Shown here: positions 6,309 to 12,943 of the stretch, in pieces
Position numbering within the stretch: position 1 is the stretch's first letter
Layout: each line of letters begins with the position of its first letter
Origin: an uncultured Synergistaceae bacterium
GTDB lineage: Bacteria; Synergistota; Synergistia; Synergistales; Aminobacteriaceae
Direction: 5' to 3'
NCBI GenBank assembly: GCA_937870605.1
Contig: CALMZW010000374.1
Coordinates: 1 to 15,013, forward strand
DNA: 15,013 bases
The notes under the pieces: model-generated
What the model was told of the DNA's origin: nothing
Seen by the model: the letters and a program-made list of their open reading frames with translations, nothing else
The model's database searches: none
Translations under genes and position numbers: made by a program

Positions 6309-7841
6309 CTACAGCCCCATGGCCGCCTTCATCTTCGCGTGGACGTCCGTGTTGTCGTAGTATCCGTTGAACGTCTCCTGCCCGACGCCGATCGCGGACA
6401 CCGGCACGGGGACGCCCGTATGCGCGTAGGTCGTCCAGCCGATCCCGGCCTTTCGGTTGAGGATGTGGGTCAGGCTGATCGTGAGCGGCTCGTACTCGCC
6501 GTAGAGCAGATACGTCTCCTCGTCGCTCGAACGCTCCTTCGCGCCCTTCATGGTCTGGGCGAACGCGGACCGGAGTTCCTTCATCTCGCGCGGTTTGACG
6601 GCGAGTTCGAGTTCCTGCGCGGCCGCCGAATCGCCGCCCTTGGCCTTCGACTCAAGCTCGACGATACGCTCGTCGGAAAGGAAGCGGAAGCCGAAGAATT
6701 CCGTGACTTTTGCGGCGATGTCGTCGAACGTCGCCGTCTCCGCCGCATGCGTCTTCTTGTACTCGGCGAGATACGAGTCGAACGCGATGTAGGAGCCTTT
6801 CTGGGACTTCAGTTTGGAGAAGAAGGTGTCGTACTGCGTGCCCGCGAAGCCGATCGACATGCCGCCGGTCTCGTGGTCCGCGAGGACGACGACAAGGGTT
6901 TCGTCCGGGTGTTTTTTGCAGAAGTCGAGCGCGACGCGAACCGCGTCGTCGAACGCAACCGTGTCCCGTATCGAGGCGACCGCGTCGTTCGCGTGGCACG
7001 CCCAGTCGATCTTGCCGCCCTCGACCATCATGAAGAAGCCGTTCGGATTATCCAGAAGCTCGATCCCCTTCGCCGTGAACTCGGCGAGCGTGATCTCCCC
7101 GTCCTTGCGGTCGATCTCGTAGGAAAGCGCCTTGTCCCGGTCAAGCACGGGATTGACGGCCATGACCTTCCCCGATGCCGCGTTCAGCTTCAGGAAGTCG
7201 TCGCGCGTGCGTGTGATCGAGTATCCGGCCTTCGCGATGGCCTCGAAGGCGTCCGGCTGGTCGCCCTTGTCGCCTTTGGGCTTCTTGAGGCCGCCGCCCG
7301 CGAAGAAATCGAAGCCGCTCTCCGCGAGCTGGAGCGCGATTCCGTAGTAGACGCTCCGTCCGGCCGCGTGCGCGTAGAACGCCGCGGGCGTCGCGTGGTC
7401 GATCGACACGGACGAGACGATGCCGATCTTCCGGCCCGACGCCTTCGCGAGCTGCGTGATGATCGGGAGCTTTCGCTCGCCCTTCGGGTCCATCGCGATG
7501 ACGCCGGACTTCGTCTTCTCGCCGCACGCGAACGCCGTCGCCGCGGCCGCGGAGTCCGTGATCAGGGAGTTCGTCGAATAGGTCGTGCACATCCCCTGCG
7601 CGGGAAGCTCGTTCATCGCGAGCCGGATGATTCCGGGCTTCGTCGCGTCCTTTTCGGCCGCGAGGAATATTTCGGCGGCGTTGCGCTGCGGGAGCGCCAT
7701 GCCGTCCCCGATCATGAGAAAGACATACTTCGCCTTCGTCGCCGCAAACGATGCGGACGAAAGCGCCAACAGGGCCAGAACCGCAAGGGAAACCGCGATT
7801 CCGCGCCGGCGCGCCGACGCACGAACAGACATTTCGGACAT
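6309..7841 (-). CDS. phoA: Secreted alkaline phosphatase, paralogue 2
   Basis: This is a 510-residue PhoA-superfamily alkaline phosphatase. A signal peptide is visible: RASARRRG, then the hydrophobic run IAVSLAVLALLAL, then SSASFA-A. Active-site elements are IGDGM (Asp46), TDSAAAAT (Ser97 nucleophile), DHATPAAFYAH (His149, Thr151), VEGGKIDWACH (Glu274, Asp279, Trp280, His283), ADHETGG (Asp322, His323) and AHTG (His474). Compared with E. coli PhoA, the third-metal site carries His at the Asp153 equivalent and Trp at the Lys328 equivalent, a combination known from several marine and thermophile enzymes. Start ATG 7841 has GAGGTGATC at 7844-7852, an extended anti-16S match with 7-nt spacing. It is the first of the phosphatase/YibE/F/phosphatase/glycosylase series. 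The symbol denotes the family only. Confidence 0.94.
   Translation of the reverse strand: MSEMSVRASARRRGIAVSLAVLALLALSSASFAATKAKYVFLMIGDGMALPQRNAAEIFLAAEKDATKPGIIRLAMNELPAQGMCTTYSTNSLITDSAAAATAFACGEKTKSGVIAMDPKGERKLPIITQLAKASGRKIGIVSSVSIDHATPAAFYAHAAGRSVYYGIALQLAESGFDFFAGGGLKKPKGDKGDQPDAFEAIAKAGYSITRTRDDFLKLNAASGKVMAVNPVLDRDKALSYEIDRKDGEITLAEFTAKGIELLDNPNGFFMMVEGGKIDWACHANDAVASIRDTVAFDDAVRVALDFCKKHPDETLVVVLADHETGGMSIGFAGTQYDTFFSKLKSQKGSYIAFDSYLAEYKKTHAAETATFDDIAAKVTEFFGFRFLSDERIVELESKAKGGDSAAAQELELAVKPREMKELRSAFAQTMKGAKERSSDEETYLLYGEYEPLTISLTHILNRKAGIGWTTYAHTGVPVPVSAIGVGQETFNGYYDNTDVHAKMKAAMGL
6333..6358. repeat. 26-bp direct repeat shared by the two phosphatase genes (copy 2)
   Basis: Second, identical copy of the repeat at 3488-3513, located in the 3' end of phosphatase 2. 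It could support unequal recombination or gene conversion between the paralogues. Confidence 0.9.
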
Positions 7842-8077
7842 GAGATCACCTCGCCGTGAGATTCCGGAGCGGACTCCGGGGAGTTCCGCTGAAGACTCTA
7901 CACGGCGAAGGTTTCGGAAGCGTTTCGGGAGTGTGTTCGGTTCGTAAAAGAAGCGGACCGGTAGGTCGGCGACAATCCGGGCGGCCGATCCTCCGGGGAC
8001 GTTGCAGACGAAAGACAACGGTCGGAGGGCCGGGCGGGCGTCCGCCGTTTCGGGCTGATGCGGGGGAAGCGCGCTCC
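7842..8077 (-). other. Intergenic region upstream of phosphatase 2
   Basis: A 236-bp non-coding gap between the radical SAM stop and phosphatase 2. It holds the extended Shine-Dalgarno (7844-7852) and a small perfect hairpin CCGGAG-TCCG-CTCCGG (7864-7879) about 12 bp upstream of it, which would lie in the leader RNA. No convincing -35/-10 pair and no U-run terminator for the radical SAM gene were found. A weak TAGAGT -10-like hexamer lies just above the hairpin. Confidence 0.5.
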
Positions 8078-9358
8078 TCAGCGCCGCCCCTTCGCGAAGT
8101 CCTTGAGGTCCTGCAACACGCCGGGGTCGATCGTCCGGCCGATATACGGCGCCCAGGCCGTGTTGTTCTGAAGCAGCGGCTCGGACGCGATCTCCGGCGA
8201 ACGGGCGCACGCGTCGGCGAACATCCGGGTTCCGGGCAGCGGCGAGAACTCCGCGAGCTTCGGGACGGCCCCCTGCGAGCGAACGAACGCGATCGCGTCC
8301 GCGACCGACTCGGGCGTCTGGCCGGGGAGCCCGACGAGAAGGTACGTTTCCAGCCGTTCGGGTTCGTACCCCGCTTCGAGGAGGTTCGCGACGGCGCGGG
8401 CGTACTGGTCGCGCGAGACCTTGTCCGACCCTGAATGTCCGATCCCCGGATCGACGCTTTCGAGGCTCAACCGCAGCGTCACGAAGCGCGCCCGCCGGAG
8501 CGCGCGGGCGCAGGCCGCGTCGATCTCGCGGACGTGAAGACCGTTCGGCGTGTGGAAGCGCGCCCCGTCGAAGCGTTCGAGGCGAGAAGCGAGAGGGAGG
8601 AAGCGCGTCTCGCGCCCCACGAGGAGCGCGTCGTCGTAGAACGCGATGTCGTTCACGCCGGAAAGCGACAGCTCGAACGAAATCTCCCGCTCCACCTCGT
8701 CGTGCGGACGGAGGACGAACGACGGCCAGAGGCGCGACGAGGCGCAGTAGCCGCACCGCAGCGGACACCCCCACGACGTCGCCGTGACCGCGTAGCCGAG
8801 GCCGTCGTAGAGATCGAACGCGGGGCGCGAGGCCGCGACGGGGCGAAACGCCGTCTGGACGAAGTCCGCGCCGAGCGAGGCCGCGTGCTCCGGGCACAGA
8901 CGCGCGTACACGCCCCCGAGAAGCACCGGAACGCCGGGAAGGACCTCCCGAAGGATCGCGAGGCACCACGCGACGCCCGGGTGCCAGTAGGTCATCCCGG
9001 ACGTCAGCAGCACCGCGTCGGGCTGCGAGAGCGAGGCGAGACGCGACCGGAAGGCGGCCTCGCTCATGCCGTACTTCCAATAGCGCCTCGGAATGTTCCG
9101 GTACGGCGCGGGCTTTGGAACGCTTTCGCGCGCGATCCGGAAGCGTCCGTAGGGCAGCGGCTTTTCGCGCCCCTCGTGGACGCAGTCGATCAGGGCGACG
9201 GAATTTCCGCGCGTGCGAAGCTCTTCGAGCAGGTAGAGCAGCCCGAGCGGCTTGGCCCACACGTCGCCGAACGCGAAGTCGAAGACCGGCGGGTTGACGC
9301 CGAGGACGAACGCGCCGTCGAGCCCCGCGAGGAAGGCGTCAGCGCGAGAGGTCGTAAT
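8078..9358 (-). CDS. B12-binding-type radical SAM protein, probable ATT start
   Basis: This is a radical SAM enzyme of the type with an N-terminal cobalamin-binding-like domain, 426 residues if translation starts at ATT 9358. The iron-sulfur motif is CPLRCGYC (Cys198, Cys202, Cys205 in that numbering), preceded by TATSWG. The N-terminal part shows VNPPVFDFAFGDVWAKPLG (21-39) and VLLGGVYARLCPEHAASLG, typical of this group; no DxHxxG cobalamin-ligand motif is visible. LRLSLESVDPGI and YLLVGLPGQTPESV are normal barrel elements. The only standard in-frame start, GTG 9262, falls after the conserved NPP motif and has no ribosome site. ATT 9358 has GGGGAG 6 nt upstream and gives the start MTTSRADAF. 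It overlaps msrA by 20 bp. Substrate unknown. Confidence 0.85.
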   Translation of the reverse strand: MTTSRADAFLAGLDGAFVLGVNPPVFDFAFGDVWAKPLGLLYLLEELRTRGNSVALIDCVHEGREKPLPYGRFRIARESVPKPAPYRNIPRRYWKYGMSEAAFRSRLASLSQPDAVLLTSGMTYWHPGVAWCLAILREVLPGVPVLLGGVYARLCPEHAASLGADFVQTAFRPVAASRPAFDLYDGLGYAVTATSWGCPLRCGYCASSRLWPSFVLRPHDEVEREISFELSLSGVNDIAFYDDALLVGRETRFLPLASRLERFDGARFHTPNGLHVREIDAACARALRRARFVTLRLSLESVDPGIGHSGSDKVSRDQYARAVANLLEAGYEPERLETYLLVGLPGQTPESVADAIAFVRSQGAVPKLAEFSPLPGTRMFADACARSPEIASEPLLQNNTAWAPYIGRTIDPGVLQDLKDFAKGRR

Positions 9359-9905
9359 AGTCGTCTCCCCAGACGTTCGCGATGAACTCGTCGCGCCCGG
9401 ACTTCGCCCGGTCCTCGTGGTATTCGTCGGGGCTCTTTTTGTAGAAGTCCTGGTGATACTCCTCGGCGTCGTAGAACGTGTCGGCGGGCAGAATCGGCGT
9501 CACGATGGGGCCGGGGAAGCGCCCGGACGCGTCCATCGCCGCTTTCGACGCCTCGGCCGCCGCGCGCTGTTCGTCGGTGACGTAGAAGATCGCGGTCCGG
9601 TACGAGGGGCCCCGGTCCTGGAACTGGCCGCCGTCGTCCGTCGGGTCCACCTGCCGCCAGAAGGCCCGGAGCAGCGTTTCATAGGAGACCGCGTCGGGGT
9701 CGTAACGCACGCGGATCGCCTCGTAATGCCCGGAGGTCTGGCTCTTCACGTCTTTGTATGTCGGGTTCGCGATGTGTCCGCCCATGTAGCCCGATCGCAC
9801 CTCGAGAATGCCGTCGAGCGCGTCGAACGGCGACACCATGCACCAGAAGCATCCGCCCGCGAAATACGCCGTCGCGGACTGCGCGTTTCCTCTCTGTTCG
9901 TTCAT
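9339..9905 (-). CDS. msrA: Peptide methionine sulfoxide reductase MsrA
   Basis: This 188-residue MsrA reduces methionine-S-sulfoxide in proteins and free form, repairing oxidative damage. The catalytic motif AGGCFWCM (about residues 16-23) is present with Cys19 as nucleophile and a second Cys at 22. It is followed by the family signatures GYMGGHIANPTYKDVKSQTS, GHYEAIRVRYDP and DRGPSYRTAIFY. Start ATG 9905 has GGGG at 9913-9916 with 7-nt spacing. Two in-frame ATGs further up (9926, 9938) lack such a site. No MsrB domain is fused or adjacent. It is first in a two-gene unit with the radical SAM gene and is divergent from the toxin-antitoxin module. No convincing promoter hexamers were seen in its upstream region. 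Confidence 0.96.
   Translation of the reverse strand: MNEQRGNAQSATAYFAGGCFWCMVSPFDALDGILEVRSGYMGGHIANPTYKDVKSQTSGHYEAIRVRYDPDAVSYETLLRAFWRQVDPTDDGGQFQDRGPSYRTAIFYVTDEQRAAAEASKAAMDASGRFPGPIVTPILPADTFYDAEEYHQDFYKKSPDEYHEDRAKSGRDEFIANVWGDDYYDLSR
9365..9370 (-). promoter_or_regulatory. Shine-Dalgarno for proposed ATT start of radical SAM gene
   Basis: Minus-strand GGGGAG lies inside the 3' end of msrA, 6 nt before ATT at 9358-9356. No comparable purine-rich site precedes GTG 9262. The same bases also encode conserved-looking MsrA residues, so the match alone is not proof. Confidence 0.45.
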
Positions 9906-9995
9906 GAAGACACCCCGTTTCGTCATGTGAGCGTTCATAATCTGACACAGCTTTCCCGGAAACACAACTCCAGGGGAGGCTGCGGCGACGAGTTC

Positions 9996-10013
9996 CGAAC
10001 AACGGTTTGTTCG
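9996..10013. repeat. Perfect inverted repeat upstream of toxin-antitoxin promoter
   Basis: CGAACAA-CGGT-TTGTTCG: 7-bp perfect arms with a 4-nt centre, in the msrA/toxin divergent region about 23 bp before the -35. It could be a regulator-binding site or a small hairpin; it has no flanking T-run to make it a terminator. Confidence 0.6.
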
Positions 10014-10023
10014 CGACGCGACT

Positions 10024-10050
10024 TGACATCAATTGATGACATCTATTGAT
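10024..10050. promoter_or_regulatory. Tandem near-identical operators of the toxin-antitoxin promoter
   Basis: TGACATCAATTGAT (10024-10037) and TGACATCTATTGAT (10037-10050) are 13/14 identical with a 13-bp period. The first contains the perfect palindrome ATCAATTGAT (10028-10037). Together they cover the -35 and most of the spacer of the promoter, as expected for binding by the HTH antitoxin and autorepression. Binding is inferred. Confidence 0.65.
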
Positions 10051-10064
10051 AGAGATGCTATACT
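10036..10064 (+). promoter_or_regulatory. Sigma-70 promoter of the toxin-antitoxin operon
   Basis: ATGACA (-35, 10036-10041), 17-bp spacer, TATACT (-10, 10059-10064) with TGC before it (extended -10). Predicted transcription start is near 10071, leaving about 24 nt of leader before GTG 10095. It is the strongest promoter seen in the window and is overlaid by the tandem operator repeats. Confidence 0.75.
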
Positions 10065-10094
10065 TGTCACGATTTCAGAAACGGGGTGCTTCTC

Positions 10095-10448
10095 GTGGAC
10101 GACACGCTTCGTTCCGTCAACGCGTTTCTCGACATGGCGCGATCGTATATCTCCCAAGGACACGCCTCTATCGTTCCACGCCGCAAGAACCGGGAATTCG
10201 CGACGGAATACGGACTCACCGGAGAGCATCTTTGCGCGATCGTCCGGAAGCTGCACGCCGTGCACCGAAGAAACGGCCCCATGGAGGAAAGCGATTTCGC
10301 GAAACCGCCGGGAACGCTCTTTGACTTTCTGAAAAACGAAGAGCTGGATGGACGGATACGTCCTCTGTACATCAAGCTGAAGATTCCCGACGGCGAACCC
10401 AGACTGCTGGTTCTGTCCATTCATGTTCAGGACGGCGCCGAGGATTAG
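10095..10448 (+). CDS. MqsR-like toxin of a type II toxin-antitoxin system
   Basis: This small protein of 117 residues is encoded first in a two-gene module. Its middle and C-terminal parts fit MqsR-like mRNA interferases: an LTGEHLCAIVRKLH helix (41-54), a MEESDFAKP segment (63-71), then a strand pair LYIKLKIPDG...LLVLSIH (91-110) resembling the closing beta strands of the RelE/MqsR fold. The N-terminal region FLDMARSYISQGHASIVPRR (11-30) fits the family's first helix and strand. Start GTG 10095 has GGGG at 10083-10086 with 8-nt spacing; GTG 10086 would overlap that site. The following antitoxin has an MqsA-like region, which supports the call. E. coli MqsR catalytic residues were not matched one by one, so activity is unproven. 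It ends 26 nt before the antitoxin. Confidence 0.68.
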   Translation: MDDTLRSVNAFLDMARSYISQGHASIVPRRKNREFATEYGLTGEHLCAIVRKLHAVHRRNGPMEESDFAKPPGTLFDFLKNEELDGRIRPLYIKLKIPDGEPRLLVLSIHVQDGAED

Positions 10449-10459
10449 TGAACTTCCGA

Positions 10460-10466
10460 AAGGAGG
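10460..10466 (+). promoter_or_regulatory. Strong Shine-Dalgarno of the antitoxin
   Basis: AAGGAGG followed by four G, 8 nt before ATG 10475. It is much closer to consensus than the GGGG before the toxin GTG start, which would favour antitoxin over toxin synthesis from the shared mRNA. Confidence 0.8.
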
Positions 10467-10474
10467 GGGGATGC

Positions 10475-11494
10475 ATGAGCGTCCTTTTTTGTCCGAACTG
10501 TGAACGAAACACCGCGTTCACAACCGTCATGCGGAAGCACGATATCACCGTTCGCGGGGAGACGTTTTGCGTTTCGGGCGAGGCGGATTTATGCAAGTCG
10601 TGCGGAGAAATTCTCTGGAATGAAAAATACGACGGGCTTCTGGCGCGGGCGTACGAAATGTACAAGAAAAAGCACGGATTGCTCTCCTCAGGTGAAATTC
10701 GGGAAATCCGGACGTCGTACAATCTCTCCCAGGACGTTTTCGCGGCTATTCTGGGAATCGGCTCCGCCTCTCTCCAGCGCTATGAAACCGGAGCGGTGCA
10801 GACCATTCCCTACGATCGCCTGATCCGTGAGGCCTACGACGCAAAGCGGCTTCTCGACCTTCTGGAGACAAACCGATCGCGTCTGAGCGAAGAAGCGTAC
10901 CGTGCGGCGAAAGAGAGCATCCGGGAAAAAACGGCGCCCTGCACGAGTTCTCTCAGGCGACACCTCATTGCGGAGCTGCAGGATAGTCCGTCGGAATTCA
11001 ACGGGCTCCGCTCCTTCTCGCCGGATTCGTTCCAGGCGGTGATCGCGCGCCTTCTTTCGCGGTTGAAGGACGCATACGCCCCGATAACGAAGCTCCACAA
11101 GCTGCTCTTCTATATCGATTTTCTCTCGTTCAAAACCCGGGGAGCATCCGTGACGGGGCTCCGCTACGTCCATTGGCCCCATGGCCCGGTTCCGGGGGGA
11201 ACGCTCTCGTACGACCTCTATGACTATGTATCCGAGGCGGGCGTCGTCCGCATTGAGGAAGAGGAGTGCGAGGACGGAAATATCAAGCGGACGATCGAAC
11301 TTTCGGACGGAGCCGTTGCCGACATTCCCGATCCCGAAGAACGCAGAATCATCGACCGTGTCGCCGACACGCTCGGAAAACTCGGCGCACGAGAACTCTC
11401 CGCGCTGTCCCACGACGAAGACGCCTACATGCGGACCCGGGACAAGGAACGGATTTCGTATACGTACGCCGCGACGCTGAAAGCGATTCGGTAA
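10475..11494 (+). CDS. Antitoxin: MqsA-like zinc/HTH region fused to a Panacea (DUF4065/SocA-like) domain
   Basis: This 339-residue antitoxin has three parts. A zinc-binding N-terminus has CPNC (Cys6, Cys9) and CKSC (Cys40, Cys43), as in MqsA. A helix-turn-helix lies at about 74-118 (IREIRTSYNLSQDVFAAILG, then SASLQRYETG). After a linker, a Panacea/DUF4065 domain covers about 181-330, with KLHKLLFYIDFLSFK, the HWPHGPVPGG loop and ELSALSHDEDAY. Panacea domains neutralise many unrelated toxins; the HTH would repress the module's own promoter. The start is ATG 10475, 8 nt after AAGGAGG (10460-10466). An upstream in-frame GTG at 10448 and an out-of-frame ATG at 10471 are less suitable. It converges on the metallopeptidase gene and ends just before a strong terminator. 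Confidence 0.88.
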   Translation: MSVLFCPNCERNTAFTTVMRKHDITVRGETFCVSGEADLCKSCGEILWNEKYDGLLARAYEMYKKKHGLLSSGEIREIRTSYNLSQDVFAAILGIGSASLQRYETGAVQTIPYDRLIREAYDAKRLLDLLETNRSRLSEEAYRAAKESIREKTAPCTSSLRRHLIAELQDSPSEFNGLRSFSPDSFQAVIARLLSRLKDAYAPITKLHKLLFYIDFLSFKTRGASVTGLRYVHWPHGPVPGGTLSYDLYDYVSEAGVVRIEEEECEDGNIKRTIELSDGAVADIPDPEERRIIDRVADTLGKLGARELSALSHDEDAYMRTRDKERISYTYAATLKAIR

Positions 11495-11542
11495 TACAAA
11501 AATCGAAACCAGAAATACCTTTCCGATCGATTATTTCTCATA

Positions 11543-11590
11543 ACAGCGCGGGGGAAAGGAACATTCTTTCTCCCTGCGCTGTGTCTTTTT
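11543..11590 (+). terminator. Intrinsic terminator of the toxin-antitoxin operon
   Basis: ACAGCGC and GGGGAAAG on the left pair with CTTTCTCCC and GCGCTGT on the right (one small internal mismatch), around a short loop, followed by GTCTTTTT. It lies 48 nt after the antitoxin stop and 6 bp before the stop of the convergent metallopeptidase gene. Confidence 0.85.
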
Positions 11591-11596
11591 GCCCCC

Positions 11597-12310
11597 CTAT
11601 CCGGCGTTGACCGCGGCGTTCAGCAGCTTCCGGCGCTCGCGCCAGTCGGGAAGGAAGCCGTCCATCAGGGCCTTGAAGCGCGCGCCGTGGCCGCGTTCGA
11701 GCAAATGCGTCAGCTCGTGGACGACGATGTACTCCAGACACGGCTCCGGTTTCCGCGCCAGCTCCAGGCTGAACCAGACGCGCCGCGCGGCGATGTTGCA
11801 GCTTCCCCACCGCGTCTTCATCCTCCGGATGCGCCACTCGTCGACGCTCACGTTCATGACGGCCCGCCATCGGTCGATCAGCGGCGGAATGAGTTCGGAG
11901 AGCCGGTCGCGATACCAGTCGAGCAGCGCGGCCTCCCGCTGCTCGCGCGTGCTCCCGGGCCGCACGGTGATCGTGATTGCCGGTTCGCAGCACGCATCGA
12001 CGCGCGCGGCGCGGTTTCGCTCGCGCACCAGCAAGCGGCAGGGTTTCCCGAGAAACGCGTGGACCTCGCCGTCGACGAAGTTGACCGCCGCAGGCGGAGG
12101 GACGGCCGCGAACTTCTCCCGCTGCCGTTCGATCCACGCAAGGCGCTCCGTCGCCACGCGGCGCACGGTTTCGTCGCTCACCTTCAGCGGGACGGACATC
12201 CGGACGCGCCCGTCGGGGGGATAGACGCCGAGGCGCAGCGTCTTCATCTTCTTGCGCGTCACCTCGACGGGGATGTCGCCGAGCATGATGATGTGTGAAG
12301 CGGCCTTCAT
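11597..12310 (-). CDS. YgjP-type zinc metallopeptidase (M48 superfamily, DUF45)
   Basis: This 237-residue protein belongs to the YgjP/DUF45 family of predicted zinc metallopeptidases. The family signature MKTRWGSCN (164-172) is followed by YIVVHELTHLLERGHGARF (194-212). HELTH (198-202) is the HExxH zinc site and His208 the likely third ligand. No signal peptide is seen, so it is probably cytoplasmic; substrates of the family are unknown. ATG 12310 is chosen, with an immediately preceding in-frame GTG at 12313 as an alternative. The gene begins only about 10 bp after the T-run of the upstream terminator. The only purine-rich ribosome site candidate lies within that terminator's 3' arm, so expression may rely on read-through. 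Confidence 0.92.
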   Translation of the reverse strand: MKAASHIIMLGDIPVEVTRKKMKTLRLGVYPPDGRVRMSVPLKVSDETVRRVATERLAWIERQREKFAAVPPPAAVNFVDGEVHAFLGKPCRLLVRERNRAARVDACCEPAITITVRPGSTREQREAALLDWYRDRLSELIPPLIDRWRAVMNVSVDEWRIRRMKTRWGSCNIAARRVWFSLELARKPEPCLEYIVVHELTHLLERGHGARFKALMDGFLPDWRERRKLLNAAVNAG

Positions 12311-12319
12311 CACAATACG

Positions 12320-12361
12320 AAAAGTCCCCCTCCCGCGCCCGACGGGACGCGGAAGGGGGAC
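12320..12361 (-). terminator. Intrinsic terminator of the envelope operon
   Basis: Minus strand: GTCCCCCTTCCGCG and CGCGGGAGGGGGAC pair over 14 bp with one G-U pair, around a 10-nt loop, then TTTT. It lies 13 bp after the stop of the short CsgG/FlgO-like gene. Its 3' arm contains a GGGAGGGGGA stretch, the only Shine-Dalgarno-like sequence before the metallopeptidase start. Confidence 0.85.
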
Positions 12362-12374
12362 GCGAAATCCGCTT

Positions 12375-12893
12375 CTACTCCTTCGGCGTCGGCGCAGGGC
12401 TTCCGAACAATTCCATGACGATGTTTTCCCCGAGCGTTTGCGACGCGGCGTACAGGCCGTTCTCGCCGTCGTTCGACGAGACGTTGAACGCAGCGAGCGC
12501 AACCGCCGTCTCGACGTCCACGAGCCGGGCGCTGATCGCGATCACGGACCCAAGGCCGTTCACGGAACCGAGCAGCATGTAGCGCGCGCCGACGAGCTTC
12601 CCGAGCTTCACGGCCGTCCGTTCGTCGACGAGCCCCGAGAGCGCGAGCCTGTGTTCCGCAGCGACCGCGGCGAGCTGCGTCCGTTCGAGCACCGTGCACC
12701 CCGGAACGCCGACGAGACGTCCGCGGACCATCTCGGCCACGCCCGCCCCGAGGTGGAAGGGCGCGCCGTTGGCCCGAAAATCGACCACGGCGAGCCGCAC
12801 CGTCGTTTTCGCCGGCGTTGCGTCCCCCGCAATCGCGGACGACAGGATCGCCAACAGGATGAGTATACCCGACAGCGGCGCGGTTTTTCTCAT
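12375..12893 (-). CDS. Short CsgG/FlgO-like envelope protein
   Basis: This 172-residue exported protein has a clear signal peptide (MRKTAPLSGILILLAILSSA, cleavage near IAGDA) and no lipobox. The mature part, VRLAVVDFRANGAPFHLGAG onward, has the look of a CsgG/FlgO-type fold: a first strand with a conserved Phe, an amphipathic helix, VLERTQLAAVAAEHRLALSG, a KLGKLVGARYMLLGSV strand, and ISARLVDVETAVALAAF. It is strongly similar to the N-terminal domain of the first gene of the operon (for example EHRLALSGLVDE is shared exactly up to the last residues). Start ATG 12893 has GGGGAG at 12902-12907 with 8-nt spacing. The likely place is the periplasm or outer membrane. The precise role is unknown: in known families such domains form secretion channels or assist envelope assembly. 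Confidence 0.82.
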   Translation of the reverse strand: MRKTAPLSGILILLAILSSAIAGDATPAKTTVRLAVVDFRANGAPFHLGAGVAEMVRGRLVGVPGCTVLERTQLAAVAAEHRLALSGLVDERTAVKLGKLVGARYMLLGSVNGLGSVIAISARLVDVETAVALAAFNVSSNDGENGLYAASQTLGENIVMELFGSPAPTPKE

Positions 12894-12943
12894 GGGCGAC
12901 GCTCCCCGGCGCCTTTCCTCACGAAGAGCCCCTTCGACCGGCG

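Noticed and set aside
6309..9260. Long minus-strand open frame extending upstream of phosphatase 2 into the radical SAM gene
   Set aside because: The extension is Arg/Ala/Pro-rich with no domain, overlaps a clear radical SAM gene in another frame, and the phosphatase has its own signal peptide and extended Shine-Dalgarno at 7841-7852.
9906..9990. Promoter for msrA
   Set aside because: Possible TTGTGT...GATTAT on the minus strand needs a 19-bp spacer and the alternatives match poorly, so it is not listed as a feature.
10448..10474. Upstream GTG start for the antitoxin that would overlap the toxin stop
   Set aside because: The added residues would be encoded by the Shine-Dalgarno itself; ATG 10475 has ideal 8-nt spacing from AAGGAGG.
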